A DNA stretch of 64,000 nucleotides from Persephonella sp. IF05-L8 (GTDB lineage Bacteria; Aquificota; Aquificia; Aquificales; Hydrogenothermaceae), in the NCBI RefSeq assembly GCF_000703045.1, contig NZ_JNLJ01000001.1, positions 711,501 to 775,500 of the forward strand. Direction: 5' to 3'. Under the pieces are notes generated by a model. That model made no database searches. It saw only the letters and a program-made list of their open reading frames with translations, and was not told where the DNA came from. Below, piece after piece: positions 45,873 through 56,813 of this stretch (its first letter is position 1; every line of letters starts with the position of its first letter). The position numbers and the translations under genes are program-made.

Positions 45873-46527
45873 ATTTAATCTCCCATTCTGTAATCAGATG
45901 TGAACCTCTAAGGAAATGGGCTCTAAGCTTGAGTTTCACCACCTCATCAAATGAGTAAAAGCCTTCTCCACCTACAAGTGTTGGAGTATCAGAACCACCA
46001 ACTATAAATGGAATATGTATCAGTCTAACCTCGTCAACAAGTCCAAGCCTGATTAAATTCCAGTTTAAAGTTGAGCCACCTTCAACCATAAGTGATTTTA
46101 TTCCTTTTTGGTAAAGCTGGTTCATCATTTCTACAAGGTCTACACTATCCTCACCAACAATAAGAACTTCTGCTTTTTCTCTTATGGCATCTACCTTTTC
46201 CTGTGGAGCTTTTTTAGAGGTTACTATTATTGTTGGTGCATCCTTTTTCAGTATGTTTGCATCAAGGGGTATATCTGCCTTTGAAGTTGGGACAATTCTG
46301 GTTGGATTTTTACCTTCAACATACCTGACAGTTAAGAATGGATTATCTGTTCTTATTGTTTCTGCCCCAACCATTATTCCATCAACTTTTGCCCTGAGCT
46401 CATGGAGATATCTATTGGCCTCTTCATCCATAAACTGCATAATCTCTTTTGAAGACCTTCCTTTTCTAAGTGTAAGTTTTCCGTCAACAGTCACTTCAGA
46501 AACTATAATTGTATAAGGTCTTGGCAT
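45862..46527 (-). CDS. RibD-C type reductase (diaminopyrimidine-phosphate reductase, riboflavin pathway)
   Basis: 221 residues equal to the stand-alone RibD C-terminal/DHFR-like domain, without the deaminase domain. Motifs are IIVSEVTVDGKLTL at the start, VGAETIRTDNPFLTVRY, the NADPH-binding region VEGGSTLNWNLI, and RLIHIPFIVGG. Stand-alone enzymes of this type (archaeal RIB7-like) reduce 2,5-diamino-6-ribosylamino-pyrimidinone phosphate. Whether this one does so here depends on what other RibD copies the genome has. It lies between the phosphatidyltransferase and moaD. Confidence 0.85.
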   Translation of the reverse strand: MPRPYTIIVSEVTVDGKLTLRKGRSSKEIMQFMDEEANRYLHELRAKVDGIMVGAETIRTDNPFLTVRYVEGKNPTRIVPTSKADIPLDANILKKDAPTIIVTSKKAPQEKVDAIREKAEVLIVGEDSVDLVEMMNQLYQKGIKSLMVEGGSTLNWNLIRLGLVDEVRLIHIPFIVGGSDTPTLVGGEGFYSFDEVVKLKLRAHFLRGSHLITEWEIKFED

Positions 46528-46538
46528 CCTTATCCCCT

Positions 46539-47162
46539 TTAGTCATAATCTTTGTTGTATTTTATGTAGAGGTAAATAATTCTCTGTGCTAAGGAAAGTG
46601 TCATAAGAGCTGTGATTATTTTGAACCCTGTTTCCAGGCCTCCAAACAGATGGAAATGTTCAAGTATGGAGAAAATAATTATAAATATTAATGTTTCAGG
46701 TCTTCCGAAAAATCCTATACCTTCAAGTGGGTCATCAATTTTTCCTTTCTGTCTGTTTGCAAAACCTATTTCTGCGTAGGCAACAGGTTTTATAAATGTA
46801 TGAAGCATATTAACAACTATAGCCAGAGCGGTAAGCACAGGGGTTGAGTACGTTATTCCAATAAAAAATAAAACAAATCCATCAACAAATTTATCTGCCA
46901 GCCAGTCAAAGACTGCACCGAATTTTGAGGATTTTTCTGTTTCCCTTGCTACGATACCATCCATAAGGTCAAAAAATCCGCTTAAAAATAGGAAAAAGGC
47001 AGCAGTTAAAGGTTTTTCTTTGTAATAAGAAAATGCTGCCAGTAAACCCATAGCTATAGATATAAGGGTAATAACGTTCGGGGTAATATGTGCCTTTATA
47101 AAAATGAGCCCAAAGGGCTCATAAAGTTTCTTTAAAGACTTTCTTTTTGATGTTAAGTTCAT
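46539..47162 (-). CDS. CDP-alcohol phosphatidyltransferase family membrane protein
   Basis: 207 residues with about six membrane helices. The family signature Dx2DGx2ARx8Gx3Dx3D is complete (DLMDGIVARETEKSSKFG, then AVFDWLAD), giving the metal-binding aspartates. It transfers a phosphatidyl group from CDP-diacylglycerol to an alcohol; glycerol-phosphate, inositol-phosphate or serine cannot be told apart here. A second, distinct family member lies at 59723. It starts 12 bases after ilvC ends and shares its transcript. Confidence 0.88.
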   Translation of the reverse strand: MNLTSKRKSLKKLYEPFGLIFIKAHITPNVITLISIAMGLLAAFSYYKEKPLTAAFFLFLSGFFDLMDGIVARETEKSSKFGAVFDWLADKFVDGFVLFFIGITYSTPVLTALAIVVNMLHTFIKPVAYAEIGFANRQKGKIDDPLEGIGFFGRPETLIFIIIFSILEHFHLFGGLETGFKIITALMTLSLAQRIIYLYIKYNKDYD

Positions 47163-47174
47163 TGTTTTACCTTC

Positions 47175-48173
47175 TTACAGACCTTTACCTTCCAGCCATG
47201 GCATCATTTTTCTAAGCTCTTTACCAACTTCCTCTACAGGATGTTTTTCGTCTTTTTGAACCATAGCATTAAAGTGTGGTCTATTTGCAACATTTTCAAG
47301 TATCCATTCTTTGGCAAATTCTCCTCTTTGGATTTCCTCAAGGATTTTCTGGTGGATTGGTTTTACAGCTTTATAAATTCTATCTCCCCTTGTAACATCT
47401 CCATATCTTGCTGTATCAGAAATTGAGTATCTCATTCCTGAAATTCCGTATTGATAAATAAGGTCAACAATCAGTTTAAGTTCATGGAGACACTCAAAGT
47501 ATGCAACTTCCGGTTGATAACCGGCTTCTACAAGTGTTTCAAAACCTGCTTTTATTAAAGCTGTTGCACCACCGCAGAGAACTGCCTGCTCACCGAACAG
47601 GTCTGTTTCAGTTTCTTCTGCAAATGTTGTTTCTATAAGTCCAGCCCTTGTGCAGCCAATTCCTTTTGCATAAGCAAGGGCTACATCTTTAGCTTTTCCT
47701 GTGAAATCCTGATGAACTGCCACCAGTCCCGGAACTCCTTTTCCTTCTTCATACTGCCATCTAACAAGGTGTCCTGGTCCCTTTGGAGCTACAAGGAATA
47801 CATCTACGTATTCAGGTGGAACAATCTGTCCAAAATGTATATTAAATCCGTGGGCAAATGCCAGTGCATTACCTTCATCAAGATTTGGCAGTATAGCTGT
47901 TTTATAAACTTCAGGCTGGATTGTATCAGGGATAAGCATCATAATTACATCGGCTTTTTTAGCTGCCTCATCGGGAATAAGGACTTCAAATCCTTCTGCT
48001 TTGGCTTTTTCTGCAGACCTGCTTCCTGAATAAAGACCTATCACAACATTAATTCCGCTATCTCTAAGGTTTAATGCATGTGCGTGTCCCTGACTACCGT
48101 ATCCGATTATTGCAACTGTTTTTCCCTTTAATACCTCAAGGGATGCATCTTCATCATAATAAATTTTTGCCAT
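47175..48173 (-). CDS. ilvC: Ketol-acid reductoisomerase
   Basis: NADPH- and magnesium-dependent isomeroreductase of valine and isoleucine synthesis. The 332 residues are the short class I form. N-terminal Rossmann motif [19 protein letters not shown]; metal and substrate residues lie in [13 protein letters not shown] and [12 protein letters not shown]. An RBS AGGAGG precedes the ATG. It is separated from ilvN by an unknown secreted-protein gene. Confidence 0.97.
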   Translation of the reverse strand: MAKIYYDEDASLEVLKGKTVAIIGYGSQGHAHALNLRDSGINVVIGLYSGSRSAEKAKAEGFEVLIPDEAAKKADVIMMLIPDTIQPEVYKTAILPNLDEGNALAFAHGFNIHFGQIVPPEYVDVFLVAPKGPGHLVRWQYEEGKGVPGLVAVHQDFTGKAKDVALAYAKGIGCTRAGLIETTFAEETETDLFGEQAVLCGGATALIKAGFETLVEAGYQPEVAYFECLHELKLIVDLIYQYGISGMRYSISDTARYGDVTRGDRIYKAVKPIHQKILEEIQRGEFAKEWILENVANRPHFNAMVQKDEKHPVEEVGKELRKMMPWLEGKGL

Positions 48174-48214
48174 CTTAACCTCCTGCTATATTTAACTTAA
48201 TTTAACATATTACA

Positions 48215-48835
48215 CTATTCGCTTTTTTTTATCAAAATACCCTGTATTCTATAGCCATTTAGCAGATACTCCATAAGTTTAGCTGCCTGTTTATTGTTTA
48301 AAAGAGCTGTATCTATATTTATTATAACTTTGTTGAAACTTATAACTGCTTTTGCAGGTGGAGAAAGTATTTCTTTATACTCTATTAGAGTATCACCATT
48401 ATGAGAAGTTATTTTTATGTTCTTTTGATGAATTGGAGATATACTTTCAAGCTGTAAATTTACTCTTTTTATTGGTATTTCTTTTTGTAAATGTAAAATT
48501 TCTATTTCCTTGGGAATTTCGTTGATTATTTTATCTGCAAGCTGCTCTCCACTTTCTGCAGATATACAGATTATATGGATTGGTTTTTGAGCTTTAAAAA
48601 CATCTATACACAGATTATAACTTCCTGCTATTGAAGAAATGTAAGGTTTTATTATGTAATCAAATTTATTCTCCGGGTTATAGGGTTGAATATTTTTAAA
48701 GTTGTTTATAAAAAAATTCAAGAATATTTTTTTATAGTTTTCAGGTAGATTTCTGATTACAGGAGTTTTAATGCCAATATCTTGCCCATAAGAATAAAAA
48801 ACAAGCAACAAAAAAATTAAACAGATTTTTTTCAT
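48215..48835 (-). CDS. Secreted protein of unknown function inside the ilv operon
   Basis: 206 residues. The N terminus MKKICLIFLLLVFYSYGQ is a cleavable signal peptide. The mature part is a mixed alpha/beta domain containing INIDTALLNNKQAAKLMEYL and ending RIQGILIKKSE. I do not recognise a family. Its start overlaps the ilvN stop by one base and ilvC begins 41 bases after its end, so it is co-transcribed with branched-chain amino acid genes that have no obvious relation to the periplasm. Confidence 0.65.
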   Translation of the reverse strand: MKKICLIFLLLVFYSYGQDIGIKTPVIRNLPENYKKIFLNFFINNFKNIQPYNPENKFDYIIKPYISSIAGSYNLCIDVFKAQKPIHIICISAESGEQLADKIINEIPKEIEILHLQKEIPIKRVNLQLESISPIHQKNIKITSHNGDTLIEYKEILSPPAKAVISFNKVIINIDTALLNNKQAAKLMEYLLNGYRIQGILIKKSE

Positions 48836-49401
48836 TATTCTATTTTATGTTCCTGTAGTTCCTCTTTTGCAGATTCTCTTGTCAGGGCAAGGATACCTGT
48901 TCTTGCTATATCCTTTAAGCCAAAAGGCTTTAAAAGTTTTATAAATGCCTGTATTTTATCTGATGTTCCTGTTATTTCTATTGTGTATGTATCAGTGGAT
49001 ACATCAACAACTTTTGCCCTGAATATATTAACCAGTCTCATTATTTCATCTCTTGCTGTTGCTTCACCGGCATGGACTTTTATGAGGGTTAATTCCCTTT
49101 CTATATGTGGTGCATCTGTTATATCTCTTACTCTGAGAGTTTCAACAAGTTTTCTTAGCTGTTTTATAATTTGTTCAACAACCCTTTCGCTACCTTCTAC
49201 AACTATTGTTATTCGTGCTACATTTGGCTCGTGGGTTTTGCCTACAGTCAGACTTTCTATGTTATATCCCCGACCTGCAAAAAGACTGGTTATTCTGGTT
49301 AAGACACCGAAGTTGTGTTGAGCTCTGACTATTATAATATGTTTTCTTACTTCACTTTTAGGTTGTGGTCTTAGTTTTATTGTTTTAATCTCTTCTGACA
49401 T
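48835..49401 (-). CDS. ilvN: Acetolactate synthase regulatory (small) subunit
   Basis: 188 residues. The N-terminal ACT domain RAQHNFGVLTRITSLFAGRG and GYNIESLTVG bind the valine effector; a second ACT-like C-terminal domain (about 90-165) follows. It activates IlvB and confers feedback inhibition. Length is as for IlvH/IlvN of bacteria with two-domain small subunits. It starts 11 bases after ilvB ends. Confidence 0.96.
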   Translation of the reverse strand: MSEEIKTIKLRPQPKSEVRKHIIIVRAQHNFGVLTRITSLFAGRGYNIESLTVGKTHEPNVARITIVVEGSERVVEQIIKQLRKLVETLRVRDITDAPHIERELTLIKVHAGEATARDEIMRLVNIFRAKVVDVSTDTYTIEITGTSDKIQAFIKLLKPFGLKDIARTGILALTRESAKEELQEHKIE

Positions 49402-49412
49402 CTTCCGCTCCT

Positions 49413-51158
49413 TTATCCTACTAAATACATAGTTTCTGCTTCACCTTTTTGTTTTGGGGTAAGTATCATTTCTCTGTAGCTTTTTCCTGCAGGAACCATT
49501 GGTAAAACGTTTTCTTCTCTATCAACAACAAAGTCCATTATTACAGGTCTATCATTGATTTCCATTGCTTTTTGGAGAACTTCTCTTACTTCTGATGGTT
49601 TTGTGGCTCTGAGACCTACAGCTCCCATTGCCTCTGCAAGTTTAACAAAATCTGGATGAACTGCAAGACATACAGAAGAGTATCTGCTGTCATAGAAAAA
49701 TTGTTGCCACTGTCTAACCATTCCTAAGAACTCATTATTTATTATTGCTATTTTTATAGGAATTCTATACTGGACTGCTGTTATAACATCCTGCATATTC
49801 ATAACAAATGAACCATCTCCCTCTATAGCGAAAACTGTTTTGTCTGGTTTTCCTAATTTTGCCCCAACTGCAGCAGGAAAACCATATCCCATTGTTCCCA
49901 GTCCCCCTGAGTTAAGGAACTGCCTTGGAAATCTGTATTTATAGAACATCGCAGCCCACATCTGGTGCTGACCAACACCGGCTGAGATAATAGCTTCTCC
50001 CTTTGTTATGTTATAGATTTCCTCTATTACATACTGGGGTTTTATTATTTTGTCCGATTTTTGATAGGTTAAGGGGTGTTTTTCTTTCCATTTTTCAATC
50101 TGTTTAAGCCAGCTTTCCCGTGCTTTTACCCATTCTATTGGTTTTTTCTTTAATTCTTTTAGGAGTTTCTGGAGAACATTTTTAACATCACCAACAATCG
50201 GAACATCAACATGAATATTTTTGCTTATAGAAGCAGGGTCTATATCTATATGAATTATTTTTGCTTCTGGTGCAAATTCATCTATCTTTCCTGTTACTCT
50301 GTCATCAAATCTGGCACCTACCGCAATAAGTAAGTCTGCATTATAAACAGCCATGTTAGCATAATAAGTTCCATGCATACCAAGCATGTGAAGGGCTAAA
50401 GGATGAGTTTCGTCAAATGCACCTTTACCCATATTTGTGGTTGTAACAGGAATTCTGGTAAGCTCTGCCAGTTCTCTAAGCTCTTCTGAAGCATTTCCAA
50501 TTATTACTCCTCCACCAACGTATAAAACCGGTCTTTTTGCTTTTCTGATAAGTTCTGCAGCTTTTTTTATTTGAACTGGATTTCCTTCGTAATGGGGTTT
50601 GTAACCGGGAAGGGCGTCCTCAACATCTTTTAGAGTAGGCATTTTATAGTCATATTCCTGCTGGGTTATATCCTTTGGTATATCAACCAGAACAGGTCCT
50701 GGTCTTCCTGTCCTTGCAAGATAAAATGCCTCTCTCAATATTAATGCAAGGTCTTTTATATCTGTAACAAGAAAGTTGTGTTTTGTTATTGGTCTTGTGA
50801 TACCTACAACATCAGCTTCCTGAAAGGCATCTGTCCCGATATAGTGTCTGGGTACCTGCCCTGTGATAGCAACCATTGGGACAGAGTCCATATGAGCTGT
50901 TGCAAGGCCTGTTACAAGGTTAGTGGCTCCAGGGCCTGAGGTTGCAAGAACAACTCCAACTTTTCCTGTAGCTCTTGCATAACCATCAGCCATGTGGGCT
51001 GCAGCCTGTTCGTGTCTTGCCAGGATATTCCTTAGTGGTGCTCCATAGAGAGCATCATAAACTTCCATTATTGCACCACCGGGAAGTCCAAAAACAGTGT
51101 CTACTCCTTCCTCAAGAAGAACATCTATGACAATATCGGCACCTCTTTTCTTTGGCAT
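49413..51158 (-). CDS. ilvB: Acetolactate synthase catalytic (large) subunit
   Basis: 581-residue thiamine-diphosphate enzyme making acetolactate or acetohydroxybutyrate. The catalytic Glu is in [20 protein letters not shown], the FAD-binding domain is central, and the ThDP motif is [12 protein letters not shown] ending in INNEFLGM. Its upstream leader of about 80 bases has a good promoter (below). No attenuator peptide is evident there. Confidence 0.97.
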   Translation of the reverse strand: MPKKRGADIVIDVLLEEGVDTVFGLPGGAIMEVYDALYGAPLRNILARHEQAAAHMADGYARATGKVGVVLATSGPGATNLVTGLATAHMDSVPMVAITGQVPRHYIGTDAFQEADVVGITRPITKHNFLVTDIKDLALILREAFYLARTGRPGPVLVDIPKDITQQEYDYKMPTLKDVEDALPGYKPHYEGNPVQIKKAAELIRKAKRPVLYVGGGVIIGNASEELRELAELTRIPVTTTNMGKGAFDETHPLALHMLGMHGTYYANMAVYNADLLIAVGARFDDRVTGKIDEFAPEAKIIHIDIDPASISKNIHVDVPIVGDVKNVLQKLLKELKKKPIEWVKARESWLKQIEKWKEKHPLTYQKSDKIIKPQYVIEEIYNITKGEAIISAGVGQHQMWAAMFYKYRFPRQFLNSGGLGTMGYGFPAAVGAKLGKPDKTVFAIEGDGSFVMNMQDVITAVQYRIPIKIAIINNEFLGMVRQWQQFFYDSRYSSVCLAVHPDFVKLAEAMGAVGLRATKPSEVREVLQKAMEINDRPVIMDFVVDREENVLPMVPAGKSYREMILTPKQKGEAETMYLVG

Positions 51159-51196
51159 GTTGTTATCTCCTAATGGTTTATAAAAGATTGTATATT

Positions 51197-51225
51197 ATTA
51201 TAAGCCTTATTTCTGTATTTGTATA
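51197..51225 (-). promoter_or_regulatory. Promoter of the ilvB operon
   Basis: Minus strand: TATACA (51220-51225), 17-base spacer, TATAAT (51197-51202), 39 bases before the ilvB ATG. It lies in the gap after rnc. Confidence 0.45.
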
Positions 51226-51240
51226 ATAATAATCATAATC

Positions 51241-51987
51241 TTAGGGGGTCTGGGGGTCTTTTTTATCTTCTTTTGATAATTTCAGGTAAGCTTCTTTAGC
51301 AGCCATAGTTTCGGCTTCTTTTTTTGATTTTCCTTTCCCTGTTGTTTTTAGCTCTTCTATTCTGCATTCTACCGTAAAAATTTTGTCATGTTCGGGACCA
51401 ACGGCTGATATAGTTTTATACCGTGGCGTTTTACCAAAAATTTTCTGGGTAAGTATCTGGAGAAGAGATTTGTAATCCCGGGGAATATTCCCAGATTTTA
51501 TATCCTGAATAAGCTTTTCTTTAAAAAATTTGTTGAAAATTTTACGGGGGACATCTATTCTATAATCAGCATCTACATATATGGCTCCAAAAACACTTTC
51601 AAAAACATCGCACAGAAGAGATTCCCTTTCCATTCCTTTCTGGGCTATTTCCCCTTTGCTAAGAAGAACCAACTCCCCAAGGCCTAAAATTCTGGCTAAT
51701 TTTGATAAATAGGCTTCGCTTATGACAGCTGACCTGATTTGTGATAGTTCTCCTTCCCGTGCTTTTGGAAAGGTTTTCATTAGTATTTCACTGACTATCA
51801 GAGCAAGAACAGCATCCCCTAAAAACTCAAGGACTTCGTAATCTGGAATTTCACGATGATACTCCACTGCATAAGAGCGATGGGTAAGTGCTGTTAAAGG
51901 CAGAGATTTATCTTTAAATGTGTAGCCTAATATCTTTTCAAGTTTTTCAACTCTATCAATAAACTCTTTTTCAAGTTTAATGCTCAT
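51241..51987 (-). CDS. rnc: Ribonuclease III
   Basis: 248-residue double-strand RNA endonuclease for rRNA processing. The signature [18 protein letters not shown] carries the metal-binding acids, and [10 protein letters not shown] the second set; a C-terminal dsRNA-binding domain runs from about residue 165 ([11 protein letters not shown] to [16 protein letters not shown]). It overlaps fabF by 11 bases, as is common in bacterial fab-rnc operons. Confidence 0.97.
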   Translation of the reverse strand: MSIKLEKEFIDRVEKLEKILGYTFKDKSLPLTALTHRSYAVEYHREIPDYEVLEFLGDAVLALIVSEILMKTFPKAREGELSQIRSAVISEAYLSKLARILGLGELVLLSKGEIAQKGMERESLLCDVFESVFGAIYVDADYRIDVPRKIFNKFFKEKLIQDIKSGNIPRDYKSLLQILTQKIFGKTPRYKTISAVGPEHDKIFTVECRIEELKTTGKGKSKKEAETMAAKEAYLKLSKEDKKDPQTP

Positions 51988-53221
51988 AAGCTTTAAATGC
52001 TAAACAGGCGTTTGTGCCTCCAAATCCAAAAGAGTTTGATATTGCGGCTTTTACCTGCTTTTCAACAGCTTTATTTGGTGTATAGTCAAGGTCACAGTCA
52101 GGGTCTGGATGTTCATAGTTTATTGTTGGTGGAATTATCCCTGTTTCTATAGTTTTTACTGTTGCAACTGCTTCAACTGCCCCTGCAGCTCCAAGAAGAT
52201 GTCCTATCATTGATTTTATAGAGCTTATTTTTACTTTGTAAGCGTGGTCTCCAAATACTTTTTTAATTCCAAGGGTTTCTACTTTGTCGTTAAGAGGTGT
52301 TGATGTCCCATGTGCATTTATGTAATCAATTTCATCTGGGTTTAGTCTGGCATCATTCAATGCCATTTCCATAACTCTAACGGCACCATCAGCATCTGAA
52401 CATGGGGCTGTAATATGGTGAGCATCCCCTGTCATACCGTATCCAACTATTTCTGCATATATTTTTGCACCTCTTTTAAGAGCGTGTTCAAGTTCTTCCA
52501 GAACAAGTATTCCGGCTCCTTCTCCCATTACAAAGCCGTCTCTTTCAGCGTCAAAAGGTCTTGATGCTTTTTGTGGCTCATCATTTCTGGTTGATAGAGC
52601 TTTCATGTTAGCAAAACCTGCTATTCCAAGAGGTGTTATTGCTGATTCTGTTCCTCCTGCAATCATAATATCAGCATCGCCACGTTGAATAACTTTGAAT
52701 GCATCTCCTATGGCATGGGTTCCAGTGGCACAGGCTGTAACAACACAGGAGTTAGGACCTTTAAAACCAAACTCAATGGAAATATATCCAGATGCCATAT
52801 TTGAAATACCAGAAGGGATAAAGAAAGGAGAAACCCTTCTGGCACCTTTTTCTAATAATAAAGTTTGTTGCTCTTCAATATCCCTCAGGCCGCCGATACC
52901 TGTTCCAACTATAACACCTGCTCTTGTCAGGTCTATTTTGTCAAGTTCCAGACCTGAATTTGCTATGGCTTCTTTAGCAGCCACCATAGCAAACTTAACA
53001 AAATCACTCATTCTTTTAGCATCTTTAGGATTTAAATACTTTTTAGGGTCAAAATCTTTAACCTCGCCTGCAATAACAACAGGCAGGTTGTAAGAGTAAG
53101 GGTCAAAACGTTTAATAATATCAATGCCGCTTACTCCATTAATAAGATTATCCCATGTTTCTTGAACGTTATGCCCTACAGGTGTTATAGCTCCAAGACC
53201 GGTAACGACGACCCTTCTCAT
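51977..53221 (-). CDS. fabF: Beta-ketoacyl-ACP synthase II
   Basis: Fatty-acid elongation condensing enzyme, 414 residues. Cys-His-His triad: C164 in [15 protein letters not shown], the histidines in [13 protein letters not shown] and [15 protein letters not shown]. Typical end [13 protein letters not shown]. The gene follows acpP by 7 bases, and its stop region is overlapped by rnc. Confidence 0.97.
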   Translation of the reverse strand: MRRVVVTGLGAITPVGHNVQETWDNLINGVSGIDIIKRFDPYSYNLPVVIAGEVKDFDPKKYLNPKDAKRMSDFVKFAMVAAKEAIANSGLELDKIDLTRAGVIVGTGIGGLRDIEEQQTLLLEKGARRVSPFFIPSGISNMASGYISIEFGFKGPNSCVVTACATGTHAIGDAFKVIQRGDADIMIAGGTESAITPLGIAGFANMKALSTRNDEPQKASRPFDAERDGFVMGEGAGILVLEELEHALKRGAKIYAEIVGYGMTGDAHHITAPCSDADGAVRVMEMALNDARLNPDEIDYINAHGTSTPLNDKVETLGIKKVFGDHAYKVKISSIKSMIGHLLGAAGAVEAVATVKTIETGIIPPTINYEHPDPDCDLDYTPNKAVEKQVKAAISNSFGFGGTNACLAFKAYEH

Positions 53222-53228
53222 CGTTTAA

Positions 53229-53459
53229 TTACGCTCCTTTTTTCTCTTTGATGTAGTTAATTACATCACCAACAGTTTGTATTTTTTCTGCATCTTCGTC
53301 TGGAATTTCAACATCAAACTCTTCTTCAAATGCCATGATAAGCTCAACAACATCAAGGGAGTCAGCCCCAAGGTCGTCAACAAATTTTGACTCAGGTTTT
53401 ATCTGGTCAACATCAATTCCAAGCTGGTCTGCGATGATTTCTTTAATTCTTTCTTCCAT
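53229..53459 (-). CDS. acpP: Acyl carrier protein
   Basis: 76-residue acidic ACP. The 4'-phosphopantetheine site is S34 in [14 protein letters not shown] longer frame opens 15 codons upstream at 53504, but GGAGG lies 10 bases before the internal ATG at 53459, and the protein then starts at the usual place ([14 protein letters not shown]). It sits between fabG and fabF in the standard fab order. Confidence 0.97.
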   Translation of the reverse strand: MEERIKEIIADQLGIDVDQIKPESKFVDDLGADSLDVVELIMAFEEEFDVEIPDEDAEKIQTVGDVINYIKEKKGA

Positions 53460-53490
53460 TCTTTTATAACCTCCAAAAATTTTATTTTTC

Positions 53491-54225
53491 TTAATACATT
53501 CCACCGTTTACGTGGATGGTTTCTCCTGTTATATATGAAGCCATATCTGATGCAAGGAATAAAACTGCGTTTGCCACATCCTCAGGTTTCCCAAATCTTC
53601 CAACTGGTATCTGTTCAAGATATTTCTCTTTTATTTCTGCAGGTAGTTCCTGGGTCATGTCTGTTTCTATAAATCCGGGAGCAACTGCATTAACAGTTAT
53701 ATTTCTTGAAGCCAACTCTTTTGCAAGGGATTTGGTAAATCCGATAAGGCCGGCTTTTGTTGTAGCATAGTTGACCTGTCCTACATTTCCTATAAAGCCT
53801 ATGATTGAGGAGATATTGATAATTCTCCCCCATCTTTTTTTCATCATACCTTTTACAACAAGCTGGGTTATTTTAAATGTTCCTGTTAAATTGGCCTGTA
53901 ATACTGTGTTCCAGTCTTCATCTTTCATTCTGATGAAAAGTGTATCCCTTGTTAGACCTGCATTATTTACGAGAATATCAATATTTCCTGCAACCTTTTC
54001 TATTTCTTTCCACTGGGCTGGAATATCCTCTGAAAAGTCCAGTTTAAATCCGTGAGCATTAACACCAAACTCATTTTTCAGGTTTTCGGCTACTACTTCA
54101 GCTGTTCCTTTGTTCCTGCCGGTAATTATTACATCAGCCCCGTGCTCTGCAAACTTTGCGGCTATTGCTTTACCTATTCCTCTTGTTGAACCTGTTACAA
54201 GAACTGTTTTTCCTTTAAAGTCCAA
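53491..54225 (-). CDS. fabG: 3-oxoacyl-ACP reductase
   Basis: Short-chain dehydrogenase of 244 residues. NADPH motif [16 protein letters not shown], and the catalytic S140, Y153, K157 in [20 protein letters not shown] plus the following K. It starts at TTG (54225) after AGAGGAG. Gap to the hydroxyacid dehydrogenase gene upstream is 83 bases. First gene of fabG-acpP-fabF-rnc. Confidence 0.96.
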   Translation of the reverse strand: MDFKGKTVLVTGSTRGIGKAIAAKFAEHGADVIITGRNKGTAEVVAENLKNEFGVNAHGFKLDFSEDIPAQWKEIEKVAGNIDILVNNAGLTRDTLFIRMKDEDWNTVLQANLTGTFKITQLVVKGMMKKRWGRIINISSIIGFIGNVGQVNYATTKAGLIGFTKSLAKELASRNITVNAVAPGFIETDMTQELPAEIKEKYLEQIPVGRFGKPEDVANAVLFLASDMASYITGETIHVNGGMY

Positions 54226-54308
54226 TACTCCTCTCCCAGAGGTTTATCAAAAATATCTGATATTATACCATAAAACTTATAGATTTCAGAGATTTCCAGC
54301 TTTTATCC

Positions 54309-55322
54309 TTATGGCACAGGGGTTAGAGGTTTTCCTTCTTTAATAAAGTTTTCTAAATTATCAACTGTCATATCAAGTATTCTTTCTGATGCGTCTTTTG
54401 TGTAATATGCAAGGTGGGGAGATACGATTACATTTTCCTGATTAAGTAAGTATTGTGCTTCTGCTGCTTTTTTGAGTTTGAAGGCTGTAAGCCCTGTTTT
54501 TTTAATTAATTCTTCTTCAACAGTTATTTCTGCCTCAATTGTATCCAGTCCAACTCCACCAGCAAGTCTTCCTTCTTTGAGGGCTTCAATAATAGCATCC
54601 AGTTCAACAACCTCCCCCCTTGAAGTATTTATAAGCATGGCATCCATTTTCATAAGTTTGATATTAAATCTATTGATTAGGTAGTGGGTTGCCTTGTTGT
54701 AGGGAAGATGGACTGTTACTATATCTGACCTTGATAGAAGTTCTTCAAGACCTACATACTCAACGCCATAATTTTCCACAAGTTCCTTATTTTTTGACCT
54801 ATCATAAGCCAGAATTTTCATTCCAAATCCATAAGCTATTTTTGCTACATGGCTACCTATTCTTCCAGTTCCAACTATACCGATGGTTTTCCCCATTATG
54901 TCTATGCCCATTAATCCTTCACGGGAGAGAATACCTTGTGTTGTTCTTTCAATCATAGGTTTAAATCTTCTGGCAAGAGCAAGGATTAAGGCAAATGTAT
55001 ACTCTGCAACAGTATTGTTCCCATATCCTGGGATATATGCTACCTGAATACCTTTTTGTTTTGCATATTCAACATCAATATGGTCGTATCCGGATGAACG
55101 GGTGATAATCAGCTTTAGATTAGGCATACGGTCTATTACTTCTTTATTCAGTTTGGAGTATATAAAAACACTTACCACCTCAGCATCTTTTGCTTTTTCT
55201 ACAGTATTTTCATCCAGAGCTTCTTTGAAAAATAAGAACTCTCCATTTATATTTTTTTCCCTTAATCTTCTTTGAATATGTAACTTTTCCCACTCTTCTA
55301 CCCCAAAGAAATATACCTTCAT
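54309..55322 (-). CDS. D-2-hydroxyacid dehydrogenase (LdhA/Fhd-like)
   Basis: 337-residue NAD-dependent D-isomer-specific dehydrogenase. Rossmann motif IGIVGTGRIGSHVAK; catalytic Arg in INTSRGEVV, Glu in GLDTIEAEI and His in VIVSPHLAYYT. It resembles D-lactate dehydrogenase-type proteins more than SerA, as it lacks a C-terminal regulatory domain. The substrate is not certain; D-lactate or phenylpyruvate-type 2-oxoacids are plausible. Divergent from leuD with about 100 bases between starts. Confidence 0.9.
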   Translation of the reverse strand: MKVYFFGVEEWEKLHIQRRLREKNINGEFLFFKEALDENTVEKAKDAEVVSVFIYSKLNKEVIDRMPNLKLIITRSSGYDHIDVEYAKQKGIQVAYIPGYGNNTVAEYTFALILALARRFKPMIERTTQGILSREGLMGIDIMGKTIGIVGTGRIGSHVAKIAYGFGMKILAYDRSKNKELVENYGVEYVGLEELLSRSDIVTVHLPYNKATHYLINRFNIKLMKMDAMLINTSRGEVVELDAIIEALKEGRLAGGVGLDTIEAEITVEEELIKKTGLTAFKLKKAAEAQYLLNQENVIVSPHLAYYTKDASERILDMTVDNLENFIKEGKPLTPVP

Positions 55323-55422
55323 AAAAACCTCCAGAAACAGCTTTTACCATTATCTTACATCGAAAATGCCTTTTATGGTATTATTTGAAGTAATTTCAAA
55401 ATTATTTCAGGAGGTTTTTCTG

Positions 55423-55920
55423 TTGAAAATAGAAGGTAAAGTCTGGAAGTTTGGAGATGATATTAACACTGATGAGATAATTCCTGCAAGATATCTTGTT
55501 ACAACTGACCCAAAAGAGCTTGCAAAGCATGTTATGGAGGATGCTGACCCAGAGTTCCCAAACAAAGTCCAGCCAGGAGATATAATCGTTGCAGGTAAAA
55601 ATTTTGGTTGTGGTTCATCAAGGGAACATGCACCACTATCATTAAAGGGTGCTGAAATAGGAGCTATTATAGCTGAAAGTTTTGCAAGAATTTTTTACAG
55701 AAATGCGATAAATCTGGGGCTTCCTATTGTAGAATCACCTGAAGCTGCAAGAGAAATAGAAGAAGGGGACATTGTTGAGATTGATTTTGATAAAGGAAAA
55801 ATAATAAATAAAACAAAAGGCAAAGAATATACATTCAAGCCTTTACCTGAAAGTCTTAAAAAGGTTTTTGAAGCAGGTGGATTAATGGAGTATGCCAAAG
55901 ATAAGTTAAAAGGAGAATAA
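55423..55920 (+). CDS. leuD: 3-isopropylmalate dehydratase small subunit
   Basis: 165 residues from TTG at 55423. An ATG upstream (55366) would add 19 residues that do not look like the family, and CAGGAGG is placed correctly for the [23 protein letters not shown] and [20 protein letters not shown] are diagnostic of the swivelling domain. It pairs with LeuC (not in the window) in leucine biosynthesis, or with a homoaconitase-type large subunit. First gene of a six-gene plus-strand run. Confidence 0.94.
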   Translation: MKIEGKVWKFGDDINTDEIIPARYLVTTDPKELAKHVMEDADPEFPNKVQPGDIIVAGKNFGCGSSREHAPLSLKGAEIGAIIAESFARIFYRNAINLGLPIVESPEAAREIEEGDIVEIDFDKGKIINKTKGKEYTFKPLPESLKKVFEAGGLMEYAKDKLKGE

Positions 55921-55921
55921 G

Positions 55922-56809
55922 ATGCAATTTAAAAAAATCCTTGTGGGAGTGGATTTTTCTGAGGATAGCAAGAAAGTAATAAACTCTGCTGTATTTCTTG
56001 CCAGATTGTTTAACAGTGAACTTAAACTTATACATGTTGTTGAGAACCTGATTTTCCCTGCAGCTTTAGATGACATTGAGCCTATCGTTGACCCTGAGGA
56101 ATTTGCAAGGATAGTAAAAACCGTTGAGGAAATAGTTGAAAAAGCATCTCAGGAGTTGGAAAAAATAGCTGAAGAGATAAAAGAAAAAGAAGGTTTAAAG
56201 GTTAAATTTCTGGTAAAAACCGGGGATATTGCTGAGGAAATTCTTGAGACCTGCGAAAGCGGAAATTTTGACCTGCTTGTAATAGGAGCCCACAAGGAAA
56301 CTTTTACAGGTAGCTTACTTCTTGGGAATGAAGCTGAAAAAATAGTTAACAAAGCGAGAAGCTCTGTTCTTGTTGTAAAAGGTAAGCCACTTACACAGAT
56401 TAATAAAATACTGTGCGGATATGACTTCTTGCCTAACTCTATAGAGGCTTTTGAAACTGCAAAAGAGATAGCCAAAAAAGTTGGTGCAGAAATAGATATA
56501 GTCCATGCAGATAATGAAGAGATATTTGCCCATATAGCCCACATATACGAGAGTGTATTCAATAAAAAAGTTCAGATGCTTAAACAACTTAAGGAAAACA
56601 CTGAAAAAGAAGGAATTAAGGTTGATTTTGAAATAATAAAAGCATCTCCAGATAAGGCAATTTTAGAAGCGATTAAAGACTTTAATCCAGATATGGTAGT
56701 GGTAGGAAAAAGACAGAGAAAAGATATTAAAAGATTTTTCCTTGGAACTATTGCAATGAAAGTTGTTAAAGGTTCTCCTGTGCCTGTATTAATAGTAAGA
56801 AGAAGGTAA
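55922..56809 (+). CDS. Tandem-domain universal stress protein
   Basis: 295 residues made of two UspA domains (about 1-155 and 160-295). Each starts with a beta strand and Asp-containing loop (ILVGVDFSEDSKKV and ILCGYDFLPNSIEA). The ATP-binding motifs are LVIGAHKETFTGSLLLGNEA and VVVGKRQRKDIKRFFLGTIA. Such proteins respond to starvation or redox stress. It starts one base after the leuD stop. Confidence 0.92.
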   Translation: MQFKKILVGVDFSEDSKKVINSAVFLARLFNSELKLIHVVENLIFPAALDDIEPIVDPEEFARIVKTVEEIVEKASQELEKIAEEIKEKEGLKVKFLVKTGDIAEEILETCESGNFDLLVIGAHKETFTGSLLLGNEAEKIVNKARSSVLVVKGKPLTQINKILCGYDFLPNSIEAFETAKEIAKKVGAEIDIVHADNEEIFAHIAHIYESVFNKKVQMLKQLKENTEKEGIKVDFEIIKASPDKAILEAIKDFNPDMVVVGKRQRKDIKRFFLGTIAMKVVKGSPVPVLIVRRR

Positions 56810-56813
56810 GAAG

